DNA from: Tubulanus polymorphus
Taxonomy: Eukaryota; Nemertea; Palaeonemertea; Tubulaniformes; Tubulanidae
Assembly (NCBI RefSeq): GCF_964204645.1
Contig: NC_134029.1
Location: 19,796,450-19,860,449 of the forward strand
DNA: 64,000 bases
Direction of reading: 5' to 3'
Shown here: piece by piece, positions 24,796 to 36,400 of the stretch
Numbering within the stretch: the first letter of the stretch is position 1
Layout: every line of letters starts with the position of its first letter
Notes under the pieces: model-generated
What the model saw: the letters and a program-made list of their open reading frames with translations, nothing else
Told to the model about the DNA's origin: nothing
Databases searched by the model: none
Program-made: the position numbers and the translations under genes

Positions 24796-27700
24796 GTTCG
24801 ATGGTGGAGGAGAAGGATTAAATGATGAAGCCAGCTTGTATTCCAGATTCCACTCATCCGATGAAATCGACAGAATGTTCAGGGTCTTCGATAATATGTT
24901 CAGCAATTTGAGAATCGACGATTCACCTTTATTTCACAGTTTACCAAATATTGCATCAGGTACTTCATGAAACTTGAGCATTTTCCGATTTGCTAGATCT
25001 GTTATTATAGGCCTACACTTCTGAGCCTTTCATATTACCCTGGTAGTCAGAATACTAAGATTACCCAGAACAATGACTAGATAGGCCAAACTTCATATTG
25101 ATTTTTGTCCTGACTTAATATCATGAGAAAAGTCATGATTTCAATGGAATTCTTCTTGAGCCTGACAAAAAAGTTAAACTTCAGTTTCAGAAAAGAGTTG
25201 TTGAAAATTGTTGTCCCCATTGAAATCATCGAACCTATAGCCAATAGCAATCAAACTCAAAATTTGAGTTAAACTTTTTCATGAAAAACTGAACCCCCGG
25301 GTACCAAATATTATCCCTCTGTGAGTATCGATAAAGTTGCAAAAATGTTCTTAACGTTTGCACCATTTTTCATTCCTTCAAATGGAATAATTCCAGATGA
25401 TTCGATGAATTCTAGTCCTGAAGATGATCGACCCAACAGCAAAGAATCACTGCGAGATCGAATGTTGAAAAAGCCAGATTCTGAAAGTCGACCATTTTCC
25501 AATAATTCTGATGTAAGACTCTATCATTGCTTATTCAGGGGCGGATCTAAGGTCTGATTCAGGGAGGGGTGCACCCTCACAATAGGGCACCCGATCAGAA
25601 CTCATATTTTGAGAAAGAGAAAAAAGCTTAAAAAGAATTCAAACTGTTTAGGTATCAGTAATGAGGTGCACACCCCTCCACCCTACCCTGGGATGCGCCC
25701 CTGTTATTTTTACAATTATCAAAGTTGATTTCTATATTTCTTCGTTTTAAATTCACAGATCTTCACATTTGATTTTACAACTCCTCGATGGACTGGTGAA
25801 TACAGTAATGAAAAAGGCGACCAAGGTAAGCATCATCAAAGAAATGTAAGAAACATTCTTAGCCGTACTAATAGAATCATCAGAAAACTTACCTACCTAC
25901 AGTCAACATATAATATAATGTCGATTAGTGGTTTAGGGTTCTAGCAGTTAAGACAGAATGGTGGGGAATTTTGACTACCGGTAGTTCCAAGACAAAATAG
26001 AGATGTCCCTTTCTCAATAAAACCCTGCAGTAGGCTGGTGGCAACATATCAATATAATATGATATATATGTTGATAGAAAATGCGTGATTAATTCATCGT
26101 CAATATAAACGACTTTGAAGTCTCTACTGGTCTGACAAGTTTACTTATTCTAACTTAATTAAATATAATTGGCTTGCAGATTTAGATGAAAAATACCTCA
26201 AAGAAAAAGATTTAAGCAAGTTATTCAAACGGGAAGGAAATCGAGAAGTCGTGAAGCGGCAGCCATCCGATTCAAATCGTCGTACAAATGACGATGATAA
26301 TGGATTTTTCAGCATTCACGTGAGAAAAAGTTGGTCATCGAGTGAAAACGTACGTGATCGAAAAACCAAAAAGCATAAATTACTAGTAGACTGTTCCAGA
26401 CTCGGTAACATTGGGATGAAAATTTTCGCATTGAGAATTAGGGAATCATGAGGACTTCATTCTCATTTAAATGATTTAGGGAATTTTACTGTAAAATTTC
26501 CTGACTCGAGTGCTTTCCTGATTTGACCGGCACCGAGTAAGGCATAGTCTACAGGGTCCAGTTCCACAGTTCTGAGTTAAGATTTGACCCTGGGTTAAAA
26601 CATTGAAAATGAACTAACTTTAACTCAGAGTTAACTCTAACTCACAACTGTGGAACTGGGTCCTGTATATCAGTAATACTGTTTCGCTTTTCATATTTGA
26701 TTATTGGTATTTTTTTCTGTTATCGCGAAACCTAGCAGTTTATGCTGCGATATTTGTGCAATGTTAACGATTTTTTCTTTTAAATTCCCTCGACCCACTG
26801 ATAGCCACGCAGGGCATTATTAGCGGATTCGATGTTTCTTTTTCCGAATCGGGGAGAGCATCTGGCATTATTACCTGGATTCGTTTGATCCCATAAACCC
26901 TGAATCGACGAGACCGGCGGCTTAATAAACCACTCGGCTACTGCACTTCTCTCTGTTAACTTGTCATTACACATTCTCGATGCTTCCCGATGTGCTACGG
27001 TTGCCGTTCAAATGATTTCTCAGTAATATGATCTAATTATTGTAGGATGTAACGGAAGAACAGGAGACGATACGTAGAGGTTTATTTCGACGGTCGGAGA
27101 AGATAGTTACGCGGCGCGTCGGCGATCGGATACACACGGTTCGTACGTACACGGACAAAGACGGCGAACGCAAAACGGAAGAAACTTTCACCAATATAAA
27201 CCCAGGTGAGTGACGCTCCCAGTAGATGAGATGAATACATCGAAAATCGAACCGCGGGGCCTGGTTTCCAAACAGGGACTTCTGCAAGGGACGCTGCAAG
27301 CAACGACCAAATTTAAAGTTTTATTAATGAAGAGATGTATTATATTGGGCCAATAAATCTATAGAAAATGTTGAAAATCTCATTGGAGAAAGAATTCACA
27401 GAAAAAAACAAAACAATCAAATTCTTGATCCAAGATTCTTGGTTCTTGATACTTAGCACCGGGGTATTTTATGAATGAAATTTTGATCATGTTATAGGAC
27501 TTATGCATTTTATGGGAAGCTAATTCGCGATTAAATTCAGAGATAATTCAAATAAGTTGATTTTTTTCGCTAATTAGCTTTAGTGAAACAGATTTAATCA
27601 GTGAGTTAACTAATGTGAATTAGGCATTTTTAGTTTGAATTATCACTTAATTTGAATTAAAATTTAACCCCCATTTGTGGTCAGATTGATTGATGTGAAA

Positions 27701-30700
27701 AATTCTGAAGAATGGACATCTGCTTGAAAAATTGTTAAAGCTCCAAGTACAGTGTCTGTCAAAATATTTCGATTGTCTCTTTTATGCCGAATACCATTGA
27801 CCTCAGAATTTATGCACAAGTTGTGATTGAATTTTGAGAGATTTCATTTTGATTTATCAAGATTGTGATCAGAGTAACTGATCATGTTATTGTACCTTAC
27901 TAAATGTGACAAAAATGTGAAACAGCGGGAAAAAATGTGTGAAAAATATAGGTTTTGGAAAAATGTGAAAAAGCTAATTAGGCCTATTAGGATGTGATAA
28001 AAGTGGAAATTCTAGAGTCCATCAATTTAACCACTGAAATCGGTGATCGCCTATTGATTCAAGGCTCAGGTTATACAATCCTAGTAGAGAGTATCTACCA
28101 GTTCTCAGGATACGAGATCCTCCATTGTCAGTATTCTGCATCAAAGTTTGGTATCCATTGGATACTAGGACCTAGTTTTCCTTGGGTTAAGTTTCAAATC
28201 AAGAACACGCAGGAAAGAATTGGATAAAACATCTTCCAATGATGAAAGTCTATTGTATTCTTTCGGGATCATTTCAATTTTCAGGATTCCAACAAAACAT
28301 TTAGTACCCTCGAGATACTGGGATACTGCCAAAATCAAACCTCATGACATACGGTAGATGCACTTGAGTTTGGAAAAGTAAATGTGTGGCTTAAATCTCA
28401 AAAATAAGCACCGGTATTATAAGCTTGAAATATGTTCGGAAGAAAATGCTAAATTAGCAATTGTGTAATGAACTTCATCAAAATTAGCCTAGACTAGCAA
28501 ATATGTGTATGGTATGGGTAAAAAAACTTTTTGAATATTTGCATGCATGAAAACAACAGGGTCAAAAACTAAGCGCACACCGTTGTTAGAAACTATGCGC
28601 TTAGTTTCTGAACCCGTAAACATTCTTCCATTGCAGGATAGTAAAGAAATGGAATTCCTCTTTACAAGTTTCACATTTAACTCTGCCCGTCTGATTAACA
28701 TATAACTGTTGAAATTGCAAATAGGGCCAATATGAGAGCTTTCACTGAACGGTAGAAAGGAAATTTTTATCTGGTTAGCAGGTCAGATTTGCCAGCCAGT
28801 AGAATATACATGTTATCGTGCGACCCCCACTCGGTGTGCTTAGCAACAGATGATAAAAGCGTTGAACCTGAATAGAGCTGTATGGCAGATATCACTGGCA
28901 GCCAATCCTGAACAAACGGAACAGATGAATTGTAGTTCGCCAGCTCAGTTGATTACAGCAGCTTCATATTCGCAATTAATTACGCTTGAACTGTTTTTGG
29001 CCCGAACCTCGTGATCCGCCAGTTCTATTGATCGACATTATCAATACTGATTAGAATTGCGGTGGTTCGCTTATAAATATCGCGATCAAAACAGGTTTAT
29101 AGTCATACAAATCTCGACTTCGAAGAGGCATCAACGACGAAGTGTTGTGAAGATATCAGTTATTACGAGGTAATCATAATATCTACATACATTAATACGT
29201 ATAATTTGAATCAAAAGCTCACTGTAAAACAGTGTTAATTTCCAATTCTTTTATCACTGCTTAAATCAATTACGCAGTGATACCTATTTATTTTGCGAGT
29301 GTTTTTTTATGCTGAGGTAATACACTTGTGCAGAAAAAAAAATACCTTGTTTCTCCAATTTGGCGGAGTCGTTTTGTAAACTGAAATATTATTTGTGATC
29401 AGTTCATTTCTATAACTGCCGGGGGTGTTGTGGTTAGCTTGATCGTAATCCCACAAAATCCCACAATGAATCCGAAGGGATTGTTGCACACATTTCATGT
29501 AAAGCTTTATTTGTGTGACGAGAAAGTTCCTAATCGAGTCGTATATTTTAAGATATCTTAAGATCTCTTGTTTTTGCAGAAAAAGAATGTCGCGGGCGGT
29601 ATTACTGCTCGCGTTCGGCGTTATCGCCAACTCGGCACTCGGTTACGCGGCTGAACGCAAGCCGCACGTCGTCTTCATCGTAGCAGATGATCTGGGCTGG
29701 AACGACGTCAGCTGGCACAATCCGGATATGATCACCCCGAACCTCGAGAAACTAGCTCGTTCGGGCGTCATATTGAATCATACGTACGTGCAGCACTGGT
29801 GTTCGCCGTCGCGAAGCGCTTTTATGTCCGGCTATTTTCCGTATCACACCGGAATGCAACACAACGTCATCCCGAATGCCGGACCGTACGGATTGCCGCT
29901 GAATCTGACCATCTTGCCGCAGTACATGAAAAAGGCCGGATACGCTACGCACATGGTCGGCAAGTGGCATCAAGGATTTTGCAAATGGGAGTACACTCCG
30001 ACCGAGCGCGGGTTCGATTCATTTTACGGATACTACGTCGCGCGCGAGGATCACTACACGCATTCCGACCGCGATCCTCACGGATTCGAAGGCTTCGACT
30101 TCCGCGACGGAAAGAAACCGGTGACCGATCTCGGCGGAAAGTACGGCACGGACGTTTTCGCGGAACGAGCCGTCGACATCGTTAGATCTCACGATCGCTC
30201 GAAACCGCTGTTCCTGTATTTGCCGTTTCAAAACGTGCACGGCCCGGTGCAAGTTCCCGAGGCGTACGAAAAGAAATACGAACACGTGCACAATCGCATG
30301 CGTCGAAAATACAGCGGTATGGTGACGATCCTCGACGAGGCTATCGGTAATGTTACCCGCGCCCTCGAAGACGCCGGCATGTTCGACGATACGGTTATTA
30401 TATTCACAACGGACAACGGCGGTCAACCACTCGCCGGCGGAAATAACTGGCCGCTCCGAGGCGCGAAAACTACGCTTTGGGAGGGTGGCACGCGCGGAGT
30501 AGCTTTCGTGCGTAGTCGGATGTTGAAAAAATCGGGATACGTCTACAACGGCATAACGCACGCGTCCGATTGGTTCCCGACTATTCTTTCGATTGCAGGC
30601 ATGACGCCACCGGCGAACATCGATGGACGAAACATTTGGAAATACTTGAGCGACGATACGGCCAGTCCGCGTGACGAGTTCGTTTACAACATCGACGAAC

Positions 30701-32024
30701 TGTTGAAGAACGGAGCTATTCGGAAGGATCGATACAAGCTGATCGTCGGTAACCCGGGACATCTGAATTCGTGGTACCCCGTGCCGAGATTCGACGACCG
30801 TTCGGAAGCGCTCGCGAACGAGAGGTGTATGCATTTGCATTACGAATGCGCCGATACGACGAAGGCGCTTCGATGGAATTTCGATCGAGTCAAACTGTTC
30901 GATATCGACGCCGATCCGACCGAGCATTTCGACGTTTCGAAGACGTATCCGGAAGTTACCGCAGCTCTCGTCGAAAGATTCAAGAAGTATTTAGAAACGT
31001 TGATACCCGGACACCCACACGCCGAAGCGGAGCGAGCAAATCCTAAATATTACGGCGGATTTTGGAGCCCTGGCTGGTGCTAGATTTGAGGCGATGCGTT
31101 AAATTTTGTACATATTTTTTCTATTAAAGTAATGAACTTTTAAAGGATCTTATGAAAATGCTTAATTTCATTGCTAAATGCTTAATTTCATTTTATCGTA
31201 CCTAAATAAATGCCGGATTAGATTTTTTCAACCTCAATTTAAACTGTATCACTTTAGACTTTGTAAATGGTCAAGACTATTTCCAGTCTTGGTGAATGTC
31301 ATTGGGAGAAACCCACAATTCGATTCAAACATTTTTAGCCCACTTGGGACTTAAGTCCCAGCGACTATTGCGTTCACTTTTCGTCCGTCAGTAGATGGAA
31401 TCCAGTTATTTTGGGAAGTTTTGAAGACGCTTCAATGTAATGACTTGATATTTTGGTTACACATATGTATTTCTACACATGAATACATTACACATGTATT
31501 CCCCTAGTTTTCCTCCAAAAAGCCTTGAAGATGGGTGGAAGGATTTCATTGAAAATGTAAGAAAAAAACTATCACAGTTGTTGAAATTGATATTGTAGGT
31601 TTCCCACAAAGACTAGCATTGGTGATTGGAATTGCACTTCAGTGGTTGTTATTTAAAATCAGTGGTTGTTATCTGAAATCATTTTTCCTTGGAAATGAAG
31701 ATAGCTTTAATAAAAAAGTTGGGAATTGTTGGGAAAGTGTTATTAATTCTACTTAGTCGGGAATTTTAAGTAAAATTCTCGAATTTTCCAGTACGGTTAA
31801 GGCGGTGAACACAACAAAACTCGCTTCTCAAAAAAGAAGTGTTTCTCAAAAGATCCGTTGTCATATGAGCCTGTCATTGCGCTGATTAAACCTATCGTTT
31901 TATCGTTTCAGATGAAAAGAGCAGTTTTAACAACTTTTTCAAAAAGCAAGAACCTTTCAATAATGGAGACAGCATGCCACGATTCGGATCTAGACTTTTG
32001 GATTGGTTTTTCAAAGATCGATAA
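24796..32024 (+). CDS. HAX1: HAX1-like protein, first exon not found
   Basis: Exons 24796-24959, 25397-25512, 25759-25825, 26180-26349, 27046-27205 and 31912-32024 join with matching phases and encode about 263 residues. HAX1 is a mostly disordered, mainly mitochondrial protein that works with the HTRA2/PARL and CLPB systems and binds cortactin and HS1. Family features are an acidic N-terminal part, the SLRDRMLKKPDSES motif (human TLRDSMLKYPDS), a domain with RTYTDKDGERKTEETFT (human VVDSEGRTETTVT), and a C-terminal aromatic-basic tail LLDWFFKDR. The first listed exon needs two bases from an upstream exon that should carry MSxFDxFR; I could not find it. An in-frame ATG at 24776 could serve as an alternative start if the apparent acceptor is not used. 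The poly(A) signal is at 32246-32251. The last intron houses the sulfatase. Confidence 0.85.
25537..25703. repeat. Short MITE in a HAX1 intron
   Basis: The left end CAGGGGCGGATCTAAGG and the right end CCTGGGATGCGCCCCTG are inverted repeats of the hAT style CAGGGGCG. The interior is non-coding. Confidence 0.6.
26552..26665. repeat. Foldback MITE in a HAX1 intron
   Basis: CAGGGTCCAGTTCCACAGTT at the left and AACTGTGGAACTGGGTCCTG at the right are inverted copies, one mismatch in twenty. TAACTCAGAGTTAACTC lies in the centre. A related copy is at 42641-42742. Confidence 0.75.
29072..29169 (+). promoter_or_regulatory. Sulfatase core promoter and 5' UTR exon
   Basis: TATAAATA at 29072-29079 is followed about 28 bases later by a plausible start point near 29101. 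The leader exon would end at 29169 before GTAATC. The next acceptor, TTTTTGCAG at 29579, precedes the sulfatase ATG by seven bases. This places a separate promoter inside the HAX1 intron. Confidence 0.6.
29587..31083 (+). CDS. Arylsulfatase B/I/J-type sulfatase, intronless CDS (498 aa)
   Basis: The protein hydrolyses sulfate esters, in this family those of glycosaminoglycans or similar glycans, in lysosomes or outside the cell. A signal peptide (MSRAVLLLAFGVIANSALGY) precedes the sulfatase fold. Residues DD at 34-35 bind calcium. C72 in WCSPSRSAFMSG is the cysteine converted to formylglycine, in the full C-x-P-S-R signature, and GKWH at 125-128 is the second signature. TTDNGG and WEGGTRG are typical of the ARSB/ARSI/ARSJ branch. 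The C-terminus ends FWSPGWC. The whole coding region is one exon; only the 5' leader appears spliced. ATTAAA at 31123-31128 can serve as poly(A) signal. It lies entirely inside the last HAX1 intron, same strand. Intronless structure suggests an origin by retroposition, but I see no poly(A) relic. Confidence 0.95.
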   Translation: MSRAVLLLAFGVIANSALGYAAERKPHVVFIVADDLGWNDVSWHNPDMITPNLEKLARSGVILNHTYVQHWCSPSRSAFMSGYFPYHTGMQHNVIPNAGPYGLPLNLTILPQYMKKAGYATHMVGKWHQGFCKWEYTPTERGFDSFYGYYVAREDHYTHSDRDPHGFEGFDFRDGKKPVTDLGGKYGTDVFAERAVDIVRSHDRSKPLFLYLPFQNVHGPVQVPEAYEKKYEHVHNRMRRKYSGMVTILDEAIGNVTRALEDAGMFDDTVIIFTTDNGGQPLAGGNNWPLRGAKTTLWEGGTRGVAFVRSRMLKKSGYVYNGITHASDWFPTILSIAGMTPPANIDGRNIWKYLSDDTASPRDEFVYNIDELLKNGAIRKDRYKLIVGNPGHLNSWYPVPRFDDRSEALANERCMHLHYECADTTKALRWNFDRVKLFDIDADPTEHFDVSKTYPEVTAALVERFKKYLETLIPGHPHAEAERANPKYYGGFWSPGWC

Positions 32025-32582
32025 TTTTATTATAACAAAAAAATACAATATACACATCGTACAGATAATGTATTTAACGAAACATTATTTCAGTTCTATG
32101 TAATAGAATTTAGGAAATTTCATCGGAATCCTTTAATGATTTTATGCTGCATATGCTTAGAAAAATACTTAAATCCCGTACAATTTGGAAAATCAATCAA
32201 CAGCAAAGCAATATGAAGGCACCATAGTTTTACTCCTATTTAAGAAATAAAGTGTTGTTACTGAAAATAAATTAATTCATCGTTCTCATTTACAATTTAT
32301 CATTTGCCAAGTCAGGCAAAACAATTTTCTCATTCAAACAGCCGAAACAGGACAGGACGGCCTCTTACCCGGAAATGGGGAATTTTCATTTCCTTAAAAA
32401 AGTCGGGGATAGGCGAGGAATTTTTTTTAGAAAAAAAAACAACTCGGAAACGGAAATTTGTTGAGCTTGCTAGATCACGTGTAAAATCTGTGCAAACAGT
32501 TTCCATCTATGTTTCACATATTTTACTAAGCTAATCTTAAACTCCAAGATTAATCTATATTCACTTTAACGTGGGCGTTACT
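32025..32582. other. 3' UTR of HAX1 and spacer
   Basis: HAX1 3' UTR to about 32270, then AT-rich sequence. On the minus strand this would be the transcript end for the distal copy of the duplicated exon, but no AATAAA is near. Confidence 0.45.
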
Positions 32583-34395
32583 ATTTTCAACATTTCAAAA
32601 CAGAATCAGATGGTAATAGCCGGCAGAGGGGCAGACGGTTCTAGACAAGTATTCCCCGATGATTTGTCCGTGTGAAAGTCGAACTTCAACGTTCTAATCC
32701 GATAGTTGTCCTGCGTCGCGGGATCCTTGACGAGGCCGAAATCGTGTTCAAACACGCCGATCCACTTACGGTCCTGATAAACGGTTCCACACGCTTTCAC
32801 CTGGACTAGTCCGTGCGGCTCGCTACGGCCGCGGACTCCGCCATCGCCGTTGTGACTGAATACTAGCATTTCGCGCGTCGTCAATTGTAGCAGTTTTTCG
32901 TGAACCGGGAAAGCTCCTTCAACGTGATCGACTTGCGACCGATTCATACGCAAAATCAGCTGGCAATCGGGCCATAAATGATCGGGCGAAAAGACCGCGT
33001 CGTTATTGCCACCGCGTTGCGGGTTCGTTGCGTTCCAGAGATCGTAAAACCACCGAGCGAAGTGCCACGCGAATACATTCCAATCCGTAGACCCGGGCAC
33101 GTTCGCACTCGCTTCTGCTTCAATTGTCGTAGAATTATGCACAGGTTGACTCGTTTCTGCTACGGTTGGCGTAGATGTAGGCGTAGGTCGACTAAGTTCT
33201 GACGCGACTGCTGTATCGGATGTCATCGCGGCAACAGGAGATTTCCATTTTTCCAGTATTTTCTGAATAATGATCTGTTTGCCCGCGTTTGGCGATATGG
33301 ATACGTTTTCGTTCACTAAATAAAGCACCAGCGCGTCTTTTTTTATCTTTTGACGGCTGAAAAGCTCCTCGCTGGTTTGCGTGAATTTGAAAATTGCCTC
33401 CATCGATTCTGCAAATTGTAAGAAAAACGGGCTGAAGTAATGGTACATCAGGGTTGTTCCGCTGAAGCAATTTCAGCGCCTTTATAAATAGTGACACTAC
33501 TTCCAGTCTTGAGTAATAATTGTGTGAACATGCAAGACAACAATTGCAAAACTGGCACCAAAACTTAGATATTGTTTCATCCTGACATTTGGGGCGGTAC
33601 AATTGCACCCATCTTCAGAGATTTACTTCAAATTGATGGTTACTAATTATAATTAATATATATTATTATTATCTATCATATATTAACATATTTATTATTA
33701 TTCATAATTATTTATTTCATATATATCTATTATAATATATTATTATTCATTGCAATATGATTATCATTTTATTAATATTAGTTATTGTTTCTTGAATCTG
33801 CATTGTTGGTGTTCACACTATTATTTCAGCACCTCTCTGGCTCGCATGTTGTTAGCCGGAGCGGCAATGTGTGCCATATGGTACACAGGCCATACATGAC
33901 ATACATGAGTTGTTGATACTGAAAAAACAATTATGTGTTCAACTGGCATATCTGTTAATCCAGTGCCTACTTTCAGACTCTGGATTGATAAGACAGATTA
34001 TCGTTTTTGCAGTAACTCTCCTACGAGCCCCGTCACACATTCCAGGATCGTCCAGTCAATGTTCGATATTGATGTCCCTGCAAAAACTCAAATCAAATAG
34101 TCAACAAGGACAGAGAAATTGCTGAGATTTTTTAATCCCAGACGTAGGAAATGACCTTGTCATTTTCTTGCAGGATAACCACCACACACATACAACGGTC
34201 TAACTGCAGTTTTAAGGTCACCTTTCCAATTATCCAATAATGCGTGGGGCACTAGAGTTGTTAAAGAATAGTGTTATGGTTAGGTACAACCACCAGGAAC
34301 ACCTAAACTGTAGTCGCTTCTGTATTTGTATTTTACAACCGTCGTGTCCTGTGTAATTTTGTTATTACTACGAAGCAATAAATGTTTATTGAATA
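32583..34395. repeat. Segmental tandem duplication, unit 1 (1813 bp)
   Basis: Unit 1 (32583-34395) and unit 2 (34396-36208) are nearly identical head to tail; corresponding bases are 1813 apart (stop codons at 32606 and 34419). Only a handful of substitutions are visible. Each unit contains a terminal exon of the C3orf38-like gene and about 980 bp of its intron. The junction shares the short word AATT. Confidence 0.95.
32606..33408 (-). CDS. Duplicated terminal exon of the C3orf38-like gene (distal copy)
   Basis: This exon is open for 267 codons and has an intact acceptor (TTTGCAG before 33408), but no first exon of its own lies between it and unit 2. It could be used only by splicing from 36283 over the proximal copy, as an alternative last exon, or not at all. 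Compared with the proximal copy it encodes three different residues (SEELF for SQELF, TSDTAV for TADTAV, GGNND for GGKND), and it is intact, so it is either very young or under constraint. No AATAAA is close downstream. Confidence 0.75.
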
Positions 34396-36208
34396 ATTTT
34401 CAACATTTCAAAACAGTATCAGATGGTAATAGCCGGCAGAGGGGCAGACGGTTCTAGACAAGTATTCCCCGATGATTTGTCCGTGTGAAAGTCGAACTTC
34501 AACGTTCTAATCCGATAGTTGTCCTGCGTCGCGGGATCCTTGACGAGGCCGAAATCGTGTTCAAACACGCCGATCCACTTACGGTCCTGATAAACGGTTC
34601 CACACGCTTTCACCTGGACTAGTCCGTGCGGCTCGCTACGGCCGCGGACTCCGCCATCGCCGTTGTGACTGAATACTAGCATTTCGCGCGTCGTCAATTG
34701 TAGCAGTTTTTCGTGAACCGGGAAAGCTCCTTCAACGTGATCGACTTGCGACCGATTCATACGCAAAATCAGCTGGCAATCGGGCCATAAATGATCGGGC
34801 GAAAAGACCGCGTCGTTTTTGCCACCGCGTTGCGGGTTCGTCGCGTTCCAGAGATCGTAAAACCACCGAGCGAAGTGCCACGCGAATACATTCCAATCCG
34901 TAGACCCGGGCACGTTCGCACTCGCTTCTGCTTCAATTGTCGTAGAATTATGCACAGGTTGACTCGTTTCTGCTACGGTTGGCGTAGATGTAGGCGTTGG
35001 TCGACTAAGTTCTGACGCGACTGCTGTATCGGCTGTCATCGCGGCAACAGGAGATTTCCATTTTTCCAGTATTTTCTGAATAATGATCTGTTTGCCCGCG
35101 TTTGGCGATATGGATACGTTTTCGTTCACTAAATAAAGCACCAGCGCGTCTTTTTTTATCTTTTGACGGCTGAAAAGCTCCTGGCTGGTTTGCGTGAATT
35201 TGAAAATTGCCTCCATTGATTCTGCAAATTGTAAGAAAAACGGGCTGAAGTAATGGTACATCAGGGTTGTTCCGCTGAAGCAATTTCAGCGCCTTTATAA
35301 ATAGTGACACTACTTCCAGTCTTGAGTAATAATTGTGTGAACATGCAAGACAACAATTGCAAAACTGGCACCAAAACTTAGATATTGTTTCATCCTGACA
35401 TTTGGGGCGGTACAATTGCACCCATCTTCAGAGATTTACTTCAAATTGATGGTTACTAATTATAATTAATATATATTATTATTATCTATCATATATTAAC
35501 ATATTTATTATTATTCATAATTATTTATTTCATATATATCTATTATAATATATTATTATTCATTGCAATATGATTATCATTTTATTAATATTAGTTATTG
35601 TTTCTTGAATCTGCATTGTTGGTGTTCACACTATTATTTCAGCACCTCTCTGGCTCGCATGTTGTTAGCCGGAGCGGCAATGTGTGCCATATGGTACACA
35701 GGCCATACATGACATACATGAGTTGTTGATACTGAAAAAACAATTATGTGTTCAACTGGCATATCTGTTAATCCAGTGCCTACTTTCAGACTCTGGATTG
35801 ATAAGACAGATTATCGTTTTTGCAGTAACTCTCCTACGAGCCCCGTCACACATTCCAGGATCGTCCAGTCAATGTTCGATATTGATGTCCCTGCAAAAAC
35901 TCAAATCAAATAGTCAACAAGGACAGAGAAATTGCTGAGATTTTTTAATCCCAGACGTAGGAAATGACCTTGTCATTTTCTTGCAGGATAACCACCACAC
36001 ACATACAACGGTCTAACTGCAGTTTTAAGGTCACCTTTCCAATTATCCAATAATGCGTGGGGCACTAGAGTTGTTAAAGAATAGTGTTATGGTTAGGTAC
36101 AACCACCAGGAACACCTAAACTGTAGTCGCTTCCGTATTTGTATTTTACAGCCGTCGTGTCCTGTGTAATTTTGTTATTACTACGAAGCAATAAATGTTT
36201 ATTGAATA
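34396..36208. repeat. Segmental tandem duplication, unit 2
   Basis: See unit 1. The end of unit 1 brings AATAAA (minus strand, 34385-34390) to within 30 bases of the unit 2 stop codon, so the duplication itself supplies a poly(A) signal for this copy. Confidence 0.95.
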
Positions 36209-36400
36209 ATTGAATTGAATATAGAATTTTTTCGAATTTGCTTGTAAACAAGCATTCTGCAACATACGTGATTTCGGCGTACCTGCTCTAGAGTGCGTCG
36301 ATATGATTCCAGAACTCACTGAATACGCCAGACTTTTTATCGCATCGTCCGACATGTAAGAGAATATTTTGCGCCATTCTCTACATTCGTTTCCCTTCAT
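34419..36400 (-). CDS. C3orf38-like protein (DUF4518 family, 306 aa)
   Basis: Exons 36400-36283 and 35221-34419 are joined in phase 1 (GCA-G plus AA). Exon 1 (MKGNECREWRKIFSYMSDDA) had to be found outside the duplicated block. The family is conserved from invertebrates to human C3orf38 (329 aa) and has been linked to apoptosis, but its biochemical role is unknown. Recognisable parts are the helical N-terminal segment with ELFSRQKIKKDALVLYL, a variable Ser/Thr/Pro linker, and a C-terminal NTF2-like region with HLWPDCQLILRM, HGLVQVKACGTVYQDRKWIG and FEHDFGLVKDPATQDNYRIR. AATAAA lies at 34390-34385 (minus), 29 bases after the stop. Assignment rests on remembered family wording, so I call it C3orf38-like. 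Confidence 0.8.

Noticed and set aside
30019-30927. 302-codon minus-strand frame opposite the sulfatase
   Set aside because: Shadow of the sulfatase exon; it has no recognisable product.
33192-33608. 138-codon minus frame with several cysteines (and its copy at 35005-35421)
   Set aside because: It overlaps the true terminal exon in another frame and crosses its acceptor; the Cys run is intronic. No support as a zinc finger.
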